Numbered from the stretch's first letter, positions 17,431-28,883 are shown. The stretch: DNA of 52,533 bases from an uncultured Prevotellaceae bacterium (GCA_902783165.1 CACZPU010000024.1:1-52533), one strand, 5' to 3'. A program made the numbers and translations. The notes: a model not told the origin generated them from the letters alone.

Positions 17431-20400
17431 TTATAATGTGGGCTGCAGTTTCATCACATCAGGAGGACAGTCATCACGCTGGTTCCCCCATTGGTAGTTG
17501 GGACTTGGACCCATGACAAACCGAAGCGTACCGCCCTGAAGAATCATCTGGTGGGTGATATAGTTGCGCGTGTAAGGTTGGCCATTCCACGTGGCACTTT
17601 GAATGAAATGGTTGGCAGGGGAAACATTCGCCGCCTCGATGACAAACCGCCCAATGCGTGCCTTAGGGAAGGTAGGAGCACCAATGAGGTAATAGGGAGT
17701 GGCGGGGCAAACGGGATAGAACCCAAGAGAGGAGAACACATACCATGCCGACAACTGTCCGGCATCGTCGTTGCCACTGAGTCCACCGGGTGCATCAAGA
17801 TATTCTGTGGCGAGGATATGGCTTACCCACTGTTGCGTGCGCCAAGGTTCACCGGCATAGTTGAACATATAGGCAACTTGATGACAAGGTTCGTTACCAT
17901 GCCAATAGAGCCCTTGCGTGAACAAAGAGTCGAGCCGAGACACATAGCGATGTGCTCCTCCCATGAGCTGCATGAGCCCATACGGATCGTGAGGCACATA
18001 CCAAGTGTAGTGACAGGTGGCACCCTCTGTGATGAAAGACACGCGGTGCTCCTGATCGGTATTGAAGAGCCATCGGCCGTCACGATAACGGCCATCGGCC
18101 CAATGGGTGATGGGGTTGATGGCGTTTCGCCAATTGGCGGCGCGCTTCATCAGCGACAGATAGTCAGCGGTGCGGCCCAACTTCAAAGCCACTTGTGCCA
18201 ACGCGAAATCATCATAGGCATATTCCAACGTACGGCTCACTTGCTCATGAGTATGGAAAGCCTCCATCACGCTGTCTTCCATCGGTATATACCCGTAGTG
18301 CAAATAGCTGTCCAAGGCACGGCGCCCCATGCCGTTCTGGTATTCCTCGAAGGTAGCGGGACAGACAAAGGCATTCTTGCGCATGGCTTCATAGGCTTTC
18401 TGCTCGTCGAAGTGGGGTGTGTTTTTGACCATGGCATCGGCAAGGGCTGCTATGCTGTGGTCGCCTATCATGGCTGCCGTATAGCTGTTCCAGCAGGGGA
18501 ATATGGGGAGCCAACCGCCCTCTTGGTACATACGCACCAGGCTGGCCATCATGTCGCCGGCAGCAGGCTCGATGAGAATGTTGAGGGGATGGAGCGCACG
18601 GTAGGTGTCCCACATGGAGAAATCCATATAGGCATGTCGTTGCGGGAAGGTTTGTGGCAACTGCATCACTTTGCTGCCACCGGCAAAAGAGGGGTAACGA
18701 CCATCGCAATCGCTGAATGTGCGCGGCAAAATGGCTGTACGATAGAGGGCTCCATCGAACTGCGACCGTTTGCTCACAGACAGGCTATCACCAACAGTGG
18801 GCTCCACTTCTATGCGGTGAAGTTTCTGCTGCCATGCCTCGAGGGCACAACGACGGGCGCGTTCAAACTGCCAATGGGGCATCTCTGCTTGAATGTTGCC
18901 GACTGCGCCGTCGTAACCGATGAAACTACTGCCGGCACGTGCCATTATACTCTGCCGTTGGCTGACATCGAATGCCACCCACGCCACGGTGTCGCTCACA
19001 CAGCATTGAGCAAAGGGCTGATTGAACTCCACGACAAACCAACCATTGAATCCTGCCGCCTCGCCCCAACCTTGATAGATGCGATGAACGGGATTGTATC
19101 CATATATGCGACGGTGGATGCTGTCGACAGCAACAAAGCCTTGGTTCTCATCGCTATTGGGATTCACAACGATATAGGCGCGACCACTTTTGCTAAAGGT
19201 GAAACGGAACATGGCACTATGGCTAAGACCGGTCATCTCCGCCTTCAGATGCTCGTCGGGAAGAACAACACTGTAGTAATCGGGGTGGGAAACCTCGTGG
19301 GTGTGGCTGAAACGCGAACCTCGCTCCTCAGGTTTCAATCGCAGACTGTCCATGAGCGGCATGAGAGTGAACGTACCATAGTCTTGCGTACAGCCTCCAA
19401 CTATCCAGTGGCTATTTCGGAAACCCTGCAAACGGGTGTCGCCATAATAATAAGGAGCCACGCATTTACGCTCAGTATCTCTTGTCTGTGGGGTCCACGA
19501 ATTCATTCCATTGGGCACTTGTACAGCGGGAATAGTCTGCCCATGTTCCTCGGAACCTTTACCGTAACGGCCAACAGTCTTTGTGACCGCATAGTCGGTA
19601 CCCACCATTGTGTTAATGGCTTCCACGCGACGCAAATTCTCAAAGTAGCCGATACGGCTGTCCACATATTTCTTCATGTCGTCCCATCGCATAAAGACAC
19701 TTGTAAAACCCGGAATCAACATCACTTCTTGCTCATTATGAAGCACTTTCACCAGCACGTCCTCACCATTGGTATAAAAGACAAGTTGGAGGTTGGCGGC
19801 CATGGGCAGCACCTCGTCCATGTGGTCAGGCTGCTCATCGCTCAGCGACCCGGCACCCATCAGCGACAATAAACGATAGAGATTTGTGTCGTGTCCAAAT
19901 CGAAGGTGGGCAGCGATGTCGCCTTGTGAAATGGCAGCATCGGCATCGCTTACTATACGGCGCCACAAACTAATGGCCGAACGGGCTGGTATGCCATAAT
20001 TGGCAGGACTGAGTCCGTTGCATGTCCACATACGCAGGTTATTTTGATTGTAAATGCTTTGGCATTCGTCTTCGATGAGCTCTTCATCGAAACGAATATC
20101 TAGTGGAATATCCTGCATGTCGGAAGCGATGGTATGAATTTCCGATAACAGTTTGTCAACATCCCCTACTTTCGAAGTGTCTTTAAACAACATTGCAGCA
20201 AGACGCTCACCTGTCATGCGGCCTTGAGGCTTCGTTCTTGCCTCCAGCAATTTCAATTCTGGAGAAGTGTAGGCAATCCAAGCCATATCAGCCGAGTCGG
20301 TGGTTAGAGTGAAAGAGGTAGACATCGATGCCGATTTGCCGGTTTGTTCCCTCAGTTCCTTGCAAAAAACCTGCATGCTCTTGGCACAACGGTCATAGAC

Positions 20401-20850
20401 ACTGCTGCGTGCATCGACAGCTTTGCCCGAAGCAAACACCTCTGAATAATGACTATACATTCGTCTGGCTATTCCACGATGCTGCTCGGCACCAAGCGGA
20501 GTGAGTTTTCCACCGTTGCCACGGGCATTCTTCCACACCCGTTGCAGTTTTTTCTTCAGTCGTTTCCCTGCTATAGTGAGGTTTTTGCTGTCAGCAAACT
20601 GAGCATTCACCCACTCATAACGGCTGTCTGAAGGCAACCAGCGCGAGCCGTGACGACCATAATGGGATATGTAGAAGGGATGGTAGCCCTGAGGTACGTC
20701 AGTAGATATAAATTCAGGTGCATGATAGGCGTAATAAACACCACCCTGACGTTCTCTCAACCCTTGTGCATTCGATGCTACACACAGCAGCAACATCAGG
20801 CAGAGAGCCAACAAGCCATGAAGTGTTTCCTTATTGATTGCAATCATCAT
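17431..20850 (-). CDS. secreted fusion: histidine phosphatase plus GH92 alpha-mannosidase
   Basis: An 1139-residue exported protein with two enzymes. After a signal peptide (1-29), residues about 30-400 are a clade-2 histidine phosphatase (phytase/MINPP type): the catalytic box HYGRHGSRWLP is at 64-73 and the proton-donor motif FGHDTNLYRLL is near 320. From about residue 415 to 1130 it is a GH92 exo-alpha-mannosidase: MVGTDYAVTK, FRNSHWIVGGCTQDYGTF, ITEGATCHYTWYVPHDPYG (about 940) and GGLSGNDDAGQLSAWYVF (about 1027), the last carrying the Asp pair expected of the base. GH92 enzymes are Ca-dependent and trim host N-glycans or yeast mannan. The phosphatase suggests a phosphorylated mannan substrate. 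It starts 18 bp after the O-methyltransferase gene. Confidence 0.88.
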   Translation of the reverse strand: MMIAINKETLHGLLALCLMLLLCVASNAQGLRERQGGVYYAYHAPEFISTDVPQGYHPFYISHYGRHGSRWLPSDSRYEWVNAQFADSKNLTIAGKRLKKKLQRVWKNARGNGGKLTPLGAEQHRGIARRMYSHYSEVFASGKAVDARSSVYDRCAKSMQVFCKELREQTGKSASMSTSFTLTTDSADMAWIAYTSPELKLLEARTKPQGRMTGERLAAMLFKDTSKVGDVDKLLSEIHTIASDMQDIPLDIRFDEELIEDECQSIYNQNNLRMWTCNGLSPANYGIPARSAISLWRRIVSDADAAISQGDIAAHLRFGHDTNLYRLLSLMGAGSLSDEQPDHMDEVLPMAANLQLVFYTNGEDVLVKVLHNEQEVMLIPGFTSVFMRWDDMKKYVDSRIGYFENLRRVEAINTMVGTDYAVTKTVGRYGKGSEEHGQTIPAVQVPNGMNSWTPQTRDTERKCVAPYYYGDTRLQGFRNSHWIVGGCTQDYGTFTLMPLMDSLRLKPEERGSRFSHTHEVSHPDYYSVVLPDEHLKAEMTGLSHSAMFRFTFSKSGRAYIVVNPNSDENQGFVAVDSIHRRIYGYNPVHRIYQGWGEAAGFNGWFVVEFNQPFAQCCVSDTVAWVAFDVSQRQSIMARAGSSFIGYDGAVGNIQAEMPHWQFERARRCALEAWQQKLHRIEVEPTVGDSLSVSKRSQFDGALYRTAILPRTFSDCDGRYPSFAGGSKVMQLPQTFPQRHAYMDFSMWDTYRALHPLNILIEPAAGDMMASLVRMYQEGGWLPIFPCWNSYTAAMIGDHSIAALADAMVKNTPHFDEQKAYEAMRKNAFVCPATFEEYQNGMGRRALDSYLHYGYIPMEDSVMEAFHTHEQVSRTLEYAYDDFALAQVALKLGRTADYLSLMKRAANWRNAINPITHWADGRYRDGRWLFNTDQEHRVSFITEGATCHYTWYVPHDPYGLMQLMGGAHRYVSRLDSLFTQGLYWHGNEPCHQVAYMFNYAGEPWRTQQWVSHILATEYLDAPGGLSGNDDAGQLSAWYVFSSLGFYPVCPATPYYLIGAPTFPKARIGRFVIEAANVSPANHFIQSATWNGQPYTRNYITHQMILQGGTLRFVMGPSPNYQWGNQRDDCPPDVMKLQPTL

Positions 20851-20868
20851 TGTTTGTGTTTTCTCATG

Positions 20869-21516
20869 TTATGAATCAGCAGATGAACATTTACGAATCA
20901 AAGACAAGCCATCACGCAACGGCAAGATGACTTTTTCAACACGTTCATCGCGTGCAACATAGTCGTTAAAATCCTCAATCCCTTGTGTCTGGCGGTCGGC
21001 AGAACGGGGAATTTCAAGCACATGCCCGTCCCAAAGGGTGTTGTCGGCAAGGATAAATCCACCAGGACGCAGCAAGCGAAGCACCATCTCGTATGTCTCC
21101 AAATAAGTGCGTTTGTCACCATCAATAAAAGCCATGTCGAATTCAATGCCCAGTTTGGGTGCCTCCACGATAGCGTCACCAATGATAAACTCTATTTTGT
21201 CGGCCACAGCCGAGCCTTCTATCCATGGTCGGGTGAAATCCTCCATCTCATCGTTGACTTCGTAGGTATACACCTTGCCGCCCTCCTCCAATCCTTCAGC
21301 CATGCAGATGGCACTATAGCCGCTAAAAGTACCCACCTCAAGAATGTTTTTGGGACGTATCATCCGCACCAACATCTTGAGTAAACGGCCTTGTAAATGG
21401 CCACTTGCCATACGTCCGCGCAACAAATGGATGTTCGTGGCACGATAGAGACGATAGAGGTAGTCGCCCTCAGCATCTATATGCGAAAGGATATAATCCT
21501 CTAAATCGCTATTCAT
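20869..21516 (-). CDS. SAM-dependent O-methyltransferase (catechol/CCoAOMT type)
   Basis: A 215-residue class I methyltransferase. SAM motif I is ILEVGTFSGYSAICMAEGL (about 58-76). The metal-binding Asp pattern FIDGDKRTYLETYE and ILADNTLWDG are those of the cation-dependent O-methyltransferase family 3. The substrate is unknown; bacterial members methylate catechols or other vicinal diols. Its ATG overlaps the stop of aroQ by 4 bp, so the two are translationally coupled. Confidence 0.9.
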   Translation of the reverse strand: MNSDLEDYILSHIDAEGDYLYRLYRATNIHLLRGRMASGHLQGRLLKMLVRMIRPKNILEVGTFSGYSAICMAEGLEEGGKVYTYEVNDEMEDFTRPWIEGSAVADKIEFIIGDAIVEAPKLGIEFDMAFIDGDKRTYLETYEMVLRLLRPGGFILADNTLWDGHVLEIPRSADRQTQGIEDFNDYVARDERVEKVILPLRDGLSLIRKCSSADS

Positions 21517-21938
21517 TTTGTCAAAGCCATCACAGCCAGCCTATAGCTGTCTAATCCGAATCCACAGATAATACCCTTGCATGCACTGCTGATGAAAGAG
21601 TGATGGCGGTACCCTTCACGTTGGTGAACGTTACTGATGTGTACTTCCACCACAGGACACTTCAGCGAGAGAATGCAATCGTGCAAGGCCACACTGGTAT
21701 GGGTATATCCGCCAGCGTTCAGCACAATACCATCGTAACTGAACCCCACCTCTTGCATCTTGTTAATCAATTCTCCTTCAACATTGCTTTGGAAATAGGT
21801 CAGTTCCACATCAGGGAACATGCCACGCAACTGAGACAGATAATCGTCAAACGAAGAAGTACCGTAGATGTCCGGTTCACGTACACCTAACAAGTTCAGG
21901 TTTGGACCATTCAGAATCAATACTTTCTTATTACTCAT
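21513..21938 (-). CDS. aroQ: type II 3-dehydroquinate dehydratase
   Basis: A 141-residue shikimate-pathway enzyme that dehydrates 3-dehydroquinate. Motifs are complete: LNGPNLNLLGVREPDIYG with the catalytic Tyr near residue 25, NAGGYTHTSVALHD, EVHISNVHQREGYRHHSF and GFGLDSYRLA. It heads a three-gene run with the methyltransferase and GH92 fusion. No promoter of the local consensus is evident upstream (21939-22116). Confidence 0.96.
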   Translation of the reverse strand: MSNKKVLILNGPNLNLLGVREPDIYGTSSFDDYLSQLRGMFPDVELTYFQSNVEGELINKMQEVGFSYDGIVLNAGGYTHTSVALHDCILSLKCPVVEVHISNVHQREGYRHHSFISSACKGIICGFGLDSYRLAVMALTK

Positions 21939-22116
21939 ATTGTTTTATCGCTTTCAAGACATGATAATGATTATCTATTTGACTCGTATTCCCCCAAAAT
22001 GTACCTACCAATTTGTAAGATTTCAATACAAAACATCCCCTGAAAGCATGCCTTGTTTATTCTGACAACATGCAATCAAGGGAATTGAATCAAATGCTAT
22101 ATGTTTAACAAAAAGC

Positions 22117-24228
22117 CTATTCCGAGCCAAACAACTCACGTAGGCACATGCCAATGCTGTCGCCCCACTTGTGAGAAAATATCACACGGCCGTTCTTGTC
22201 AACCAACCATACCGACGGAATGGCCTGCACTCCAAACTTGCTTTTGGCAATGCCCTGATTGTCCCAGACAGAAGTCCACGGCAGTTTTTCCTCCTTGTTT
22301 GCCTTCAACCAATCCTCTCTATTCTTGTCGATGGAGACATTAAGCATGGCAACCTTCTTTTTCTTGTATTTCTTAGCGTAGTCTTTCATGAATGGCAGTC
22401 CCCGACGACAGGGTTTGCACCAGCTCGCCCAGAAATCAACAATCAGATAGTCGTTACCCTTGAGCAACTTCCTCATCGAATGCATCTTACCCTTGGCATC
22501 AGGCAAGGTGAAATCGGGCATTTCCTTTCCCACGAAATTATTGTCCAGATATGTCTTGAACGCTTGCCCATAGGTCGACATCCTCACACTCTCAGACAAC
22601 CCATCGTATACGGCTTGTGGATTGTCTATCATATTTTTGTGATATGAGAAACACGCCACACTGAAGATATTATCCCTATTATCGTGAATAAACTGAAGGG
22701 CACTCTTGCTATGTTCCTTTTCCCATGCCGCTATCTCGTCTAGATACTGGATATATTCTGGCGACGATTTCAGTTCAAACTCTTTTTCCGGATGGGCTTC
22801 CACCTCATCCATCAACGCTTTATGTTTGTTGTAGATCTTAACTCTGACAGCGTTGTAGACAGTCCACAAGCTGTCAGTACCAGCCTTCATCAGTTTTTGG
22901 TCTTTGCCAGGTTTCACTATTCTTGGTCCATTCATCACTATCACCTCACCTGGGCTTGCCACAAAATGCGCAGTATACCGCTTGTTTTGCAGAAGATACA
23001 GACCTTGCTCCTGTGCATCGAACACAATTTTATAACAACCGTTTTCTATCGTGGTCTTTTCAATTAACTTGGCACGTTCAAACAATCCCATGGTATAGAT
23101 TTCCATCGACGCCCCATCCAAGCCCTTGGCCGTTCCCTTGACAACCACTTTGCCAGGCTGACTCTCAAGTGCATTCTCAAACTCCTCTTTCATCTTATCG
23201 TTGCCCGGATAACCTATATGACTGAACGTACATTCGCCCTGCTTGTTATAGACACGATAATAGGGAATACCAGAGAAACCATAACGCTGCCCGATGGCTT
23301 TCCACTCTGCTTCATTCAGGAAATACTGGTTACCACCAATTTCGGGAATCATCAGTTCCCACTTCTTGGGGTCGCTCGTTGGAGCAGAAAGATAGACACG
23401 AACGATATCATTCTCCGACATCCATTCCTCTAATGGTTGAATTGTCTTCATGGCATTGCGGCACGGACCGCACCATGTTGCCCAAAAATCAACAAACACT
23501 ACCTTACCAGGATACTGCGCAACGATAGCATCCACGACATTCTCAGGTTGGTCGTATTTGGGTGTTTCCCGTTTCAGTGCTGCAGCTTTGGCTTTGAGAG
23601 TTGGGTCATTCAGTTTTGCATTCTCAGCACGTTCCTCGTCTACTTTCTTTTTCAATGCTTGGCCATGGAATGAATTCTGTACCTTCTTGGGGAACATATC
23701 GTAGAAATCTCCATATCCAAGACTGTGTCCTGACCATGCATACACCAGCAAGGGTCCGAAATAGGTATTTCGATTCTCTTTAATCAACTGTTTCATATAG
23801 TCGGTCTGAGAGACATTCTGTGGACGATCCTTCTTGTAAGGAAGCTCCCGTATCTTGGAAAAAGCTTCATCCATTTTGGCACCCACCACATCTGCCTGGA
23901 ATAGCACATGAGGCTTGTCGGCATTAATAGTGACTTTGTCACCAGGAACCACCACAATCGGGCGGTTGCTGTGAGGCCGCTCCACCCAAACAACGACTTG
24001 GCGTGGCTCCTTGATTGTGAATTTCAACGAGAACTTTCCGTTCTTAATGGCACACTTATCAAGCGCCTCATCCACCTTTGTATGGCCATAGACGGCGTAA
24101 TTATTGACGAGGACGACTGTTCCATCAGGCAATTTTGGAATGCTGCCATCAATGGTTACCTGTTTCTGTGCACTGACTACGATTGTAAACAGCCATGCGC
24201 ACAACAATGACAAAATATCTTTTCTCAT
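22117..24228 (-). CDS. exported protein with two TlpA-like thioredoxin domains
   Basis: About 703 residues. A signal peptide begins MRKDILSLLCAW (an ATG three codons upstream is also possible). An N-terminal DUF4369-like beta domain (about 25-130) precedes a first thioredoxin domain with WCGPC near residue 255. A second DUF4369-like stretch (about 365-450), a helical linker and a second thioredoxin domain with WCKPC near residue 606 follow. TlpA/ResA proteins reduce or exchange disulfides in the periplasm. Usually one module is found per protein; here the whole unit appears twice, a tandem duplication or fusion. It is a single gene, divergent from enolase. Confidence 0.85.
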   Translation of the reverse strand: MRKDILSLLCAWLFTIVVSAQKQVTIDGSIPKLPDGTVVLVNNYAVYGHTKVDEALDKCAIKNGKFSLKFTIKEPRQVVVWVERPHSNRPIVVVPGDKVTINADKPHVLFQADVVGAKMDEAFSKIRELPYKKDRPQNVSQTDYMKQLIKENRNTYFGPLLVYAWSGHSLGYGDFYDMFPKKVQNSFHGQALKKKVDEERAENAKLNDPTLKAKAAALKRETPKYDQPENVVDAIVAQYPGKVVFVDFWATWCGPCRNAMKTIQPLEEWMSENDIVRVYLSAPTSDPKKWELMIPEIGGNQYFLNEAEWKAIGQRYGFSGIPYYRVYNKQGECTFSHIGYPGNDKMKEEFENALESQPGKVVVKGTAKGLDGASMEIYTMGLFERAKLIEKTTIENGCYKIVFDAQEQGLYLLQNKRYTAHFVASPGEVIVMNGPRIVKPGKDQKLMKAGTDSLWTVYNAVRVKIYNKHKALMDEVEAHPEKEFELKSSPEYIQYLDEIAAWEKEHSKSALQFIHDNRDNIFSVACFSYHKNMIDNPQAVYDGLSESVRMSTYGQAFKTYLDNNFVGKEMPDFTLPDAKGKMHSMRKLLKGNDYLIVDFWASWCKPCRRGLPFMKDYAKKYKKKKVAMLNVSIDKNREDWLKANKEEKLPWTSVWDNQGIAKSKFGVQAIPSVWLVDKNGRVIFSHKWGDSIGMCLRELFGSE

Positions 24229-24237
24229 ATGAAACAC

Positions 24238-26024
<1,787 letters not shown>

Positions 26025-26080
26025 GAAAAGATTCTTCCGATTTAAGATTATCCAGGAAGATTCTTATTCTCAGTAAAAAC

Positions 26081-26121
26081 ATCTGCCAGACTCGGGAATC
26101 CGAATCTGGCAGATTTTTTTT
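26081..26121 (+). terminator. Rho-independent terminator of enolase
   Basis: ATCTGCCAGA (26081-26090) pairs with TCTGGCAGAT (26105-26114). TCGG/CCGA extends the stem inside, and eight T follow. It is about 56 bp after the eno stop. Confidence 0.9.
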
Positions 26122-26239
26122 CATGCCTTATAGAACGGCTATCACTTCTTTGCCTATTGGCATAACACTCGATATTTCGGTCGCCCCAATTATATGCAGA
26201 TTTCACTTAATACCTTTTCTTTGCTGGACAAGGCCATTA

Positions 26240-26263
26240 TATATGCACCAAATGCTGCATATA
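26240..26263. repeat. inverted repeat after rseP
   Basis: TATATGCA (26240-26247) and TGCATATA (26256-26263) form a perfect 8-bp stem, loop 8. It is 23 bp after the rseP stop on the minus strand but lacks a T-run, so termination is only possible. Confidence 0.4.
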
Positions 26264-26286
26264 AAGAAAGGACACATTAGACAATG

Positions 26287-27657
26287 TTACATGTATCCGA
26301 GCCAGCGTAGGATGTCATTTAGGTTTGCCACCACCATCAGTAGGATGAGAATGGTGAAGCCTACATATTCTGCTTTTATCATGAAATTCTCACTTGGTTT
26401 GCGCCCGGTAATAATTTCATATAGCAGGAAGAGCACATGCCCGCCATCGAGAGCCGGAATAGGCAGAATGTTCATGAAAGCGAGAATGATACTCAGAAAA
26501 GCTGTCATACGCCAAAACATCATCCAATCCCAAACAGGAGGGAACAGACTTCCTATGGCTCCAAATCCACCTAACGACTTGGCTCCATCTGCCGTTGCCA
26601 CATACTTCAAGTCGTTCACGTAGCCACGCAGGATATTCAATCCATATTTGATACCTGCAGGAAAACTACCAAAGAAACTGTAGGTGAGCTTCGTTGGTTT
26701 ATAGTAGGTATAGATGGTGGTTTGGCCCACGCCTAAAAGCAATTCTGGAGAGAGTACCACTTGGGCTGTATCTACGTTGTCTGCATGCGAATAGACAAGT
26801 GAGACGGTTCGCAGCTTGATACTGTCTTGATGTGTCTTGGCATCGGTCATCATGTCTTGCAGTACACCTATCTGACCAGTGAACTCATTCCAAGAATCTA
26901 CAGGCTTCCCATTAATAGCAAGAATCTTGTCACCTTTCTTTAATCCCAGTTGTGCAGCCGGAGTCTGGGGCATCACACTATCGATTTCTGCGGGAACGAA
27001 TGGTCGACAAAATTGCGGTTGCTCTTGTAACATGGTGAGAAGGCTGAGGTCATCGGGCATAGTGATGTCCAGTAGTTTTCCGTTGCGTTTCACCTGAACG
27101 GTTTTGGCATCAGCAATATGTCGGAACACATCCACATCGTAACGCTCAAAGGTTTTTCCGTCAGCACCAAGAAGGATATCGTGATCCTGGAATCCAATGT
27201 TTTTGGCAGTCTGATTGAACTTCCATCCCATTGACATATCTTTCACTGCAACATATTCATCACCCCAATGATACATCACCATAGAATAGATGAACAAGGC
27301 AAGAAGGAAATTGACAAGAACTCCACCTATCATGATGAGCAGACGTTGCCAAGCCGGTTTAGAACGGAATTCCCATGGTTGTTGCGGCTTTTTCATTTGC
27401 TCGGTATCGAAACTCTCATCTATCATACCCGCTATCTTGCAATAACCGCCCAAAGGCAGCCACCCAACACCATAGGCTGTATCAGAATTCTTGGGTTTGA
27501 ACTCGAAAAGATGGAACCAAGGGTCGAAGAAGAGATAGAATTTCTCTACACGCACGCCGAATAGCTTGGAGAAAAAGAAGTGACCACCCTCATGGAGCAA
27601 CACCAACAGGGAAATGGCCAACATGAATTGTAACAGTCTGATTAAAAAAACTTCCAT
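26287..27657 (-). CDS. rseP: site-2 protease RseP (M50 zinc metalloprotease)
   Basis: A 456-residue inner-membrane protease that cuts membrane-bound substrates such as anti-sigma factors. Zinc motif HEGGH is at residues 22-26 in the first helix, and the second motif NILPIPALDGGHVLF is in a C-terminal helix. Two PDZ-like regions lie between (about 130-300). The start is the ATG at MEVFLIRLLQ; a TTG four codons upstream is less likely. It follows dxr by 36 bp; dxr-rseP adjacency is widespread in bacteria. Confidence 0.95.
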   Translation of the reverse strand: MEVFLIRLLQFMLAISLLVLLHEGGHFFFSKLFGVRVEKFYLFFDPWFHLFEFKPKNSDTAYGVGWLPLGGYCKIAGMIDESFDTEQMKKPQQPWEFRSKPAWQRLLIMIGGVLVNFLLALFIYSMVMYHWGDEYVAVKDMSMGWKFNQTAKNIGFQDHDILLGADGKTFERYDVDVFRHIADAKTVQVKRNGKLLDITMPDDLSLLTMLQEQPQFCRPFVPAEIDSVMPQTPAAQLGLKKGDKILAINGKPVDSWNEFTGQIGVLQDMMTDAKTHQDSIKLRTVSLVYSHADNVDTAQVVLSPELLLGVGQTTIYTYYKPTKLTYSFFGSFPAGIKYGLNILRGYVNDLKYVATADGAKSLGGFGAIGSLFPPVWDWMMFWRMTAFLSIILAFMNILPIPALDGGHVLFLLYEIITGRKPSENFMIKAEYVGFTILILLMVVANLNDILRWLGYM

Positions 27658-27693
27658 TATATTTATCAAATAATTATCATTAACAAAAAGTCA

Positions 27694-28851
27694 TTATACC
27701 GAAAGGACCAACTCGCTGGCTATGCGACGTGCCTCAGCATCGGTGTTGAAATATGTTTCAAGTGTCGGATTCTTGTCAAATGTAGCACGCATCATGGTCT
27801 TCTCTATAATATCGGCCATCTGGGGGAATGAGCAACGGTCGTGGCGGAAGGCCTCATTGACAATCTCGTTGGCGGCATTCACGATGCACGGCATGTTTCC
27901 TCCCTGATGAATTGCCTTGAATGCCAAATCAAGACAGCGGAATTTCTTCATGTCAGGCTCAAAGAACTCCAGCGGATGTTTGAAAAGATCGAGCCTTTCA
28001 CCCGAAAGATGCAATCGGTCAGGGTAAGAAAATGCGTATTGTATAGGCAGTCGCATATCTGGTACACCTAATTGCGCCTTAACAGAACCATCGCAGAATT
28101 GGACTGCACTGTGCACAATGCTTTGTGGATGAATAAGCACCTGAATCTTGTCAGCAGGAACGCCAAAGAGCCATTTGGCCTCCATCACCTCAAAACCTTT
28201 GTTCATGAGCGATGCCGAGTCAATGGTGATTTTTGCGCCCATGTCCCATGTAGGATGCTTCAAGGCATCGGCTGCAGTCACCTTTTCCATCTGAGTTTGG
28301 CTAAAGGTGCGGAACGGTCCTCCGGAGCAAGTGAGCAGAATCTTTTCAATAGGATTATTGCCCTCGCCGACAATGCTTTGGAAAATGGCGGAATGCTCAC
28401 TGTCAACGGGAAGGATGGGAACACGGTATTCGTTGGCAAGTTGACAAATCAATTCACCTGCCACCACCAATGTTTCTTTATTTGCAAGGCATATTTTCTT
28501 ATGAGCCTTAATTGCGTGAACTGTAGGCGACAGACCAGCAAAGCCCACCATGGCAGTCAACACCATGTCAATGGGCTCTGCCTCAACTATTTCATCGAGC
28601 GCTTTCTTGCCAGCATACACTTTAATATCAGGTTCGTCTGACAACAGCTCTTTCAGCTCATCGTAATGCGCCTCATTGGCAACAACTACAGCTGCCGGAT
28701 GAAACCGACGCGCTTGTTCAGCCAATTCTTTCACACGGTTGTTGGCTGTAAGGCAGTAAACGTCATACAAATCGCTGTGTTCATTTATCACATCTAATGC
28801 CTGCGTGCCAATACTTCCTGTAGAACCGAGAATGGCTATTTGTTTCTTCAT
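27694..28851 (-). CDS. dxr: 1-deoxy-D-xylulose 5-phosphate reductoisomerase
   Basis: A 385-residue enzyme of the MEP isoprenoid pathway that makes MEP from DXP with NADPH. It has GSTGSIGTQALDVI for NADPH near the N-terminus, the metal-binding VDSEHSAIFQ, the substrate motif TIDSASLMNKGFEVMEA and the flexible-loop region. The start is set at MKKQIAILGS; nine further upstream codons lack family support. Fosmidomycin is the classic inhibitor of this enzyme. Confidence 0.97.
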   Translation of the reverse strand: MKKQIAILGSTGSIGTQALDVINEHSDLYDVYCLTANNRVKELAEQARRFHPAAVVVANEAHYDELKELLSDEPDIKVYAGKKALDEIVEAEPIDMVLTAMVGFAGLSPTVHAIKAHKKICLANKETLVVAGELICQLANEYRVPILPVDSEHSAIFQSIVGEGNNPIEKILLTCSGGPFRTFSQTQMEKVTAADALKHPTWDMGAKITIDSASLMNKGFEVMEAKWLFGVPADKIQVLIHPQSIVHSAVQFCDGSVKAQLGVPDMRLPIQYAFSYPDRLHLSGERLDLFKHPLEFFEPDMKKFRCLDLAFKAIHQGGNMPCIVNAANEIVNEAFRHDRCSFPQMADIIEKTMMRATFDKNPTLETYFNTDAEARRIASELVLSV

Positions 28852-28883
28852 CGTTGTTTTACTTTGAATGTCAATCATATCGT

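Noticed and set aside
17491..19872. 793-codon plus-strand frame inside the GH92 fusion
   Set aside because: It is the antisense shadow of a GC-rich, strongly biased gene; it shows no domain motifs and no promoter.
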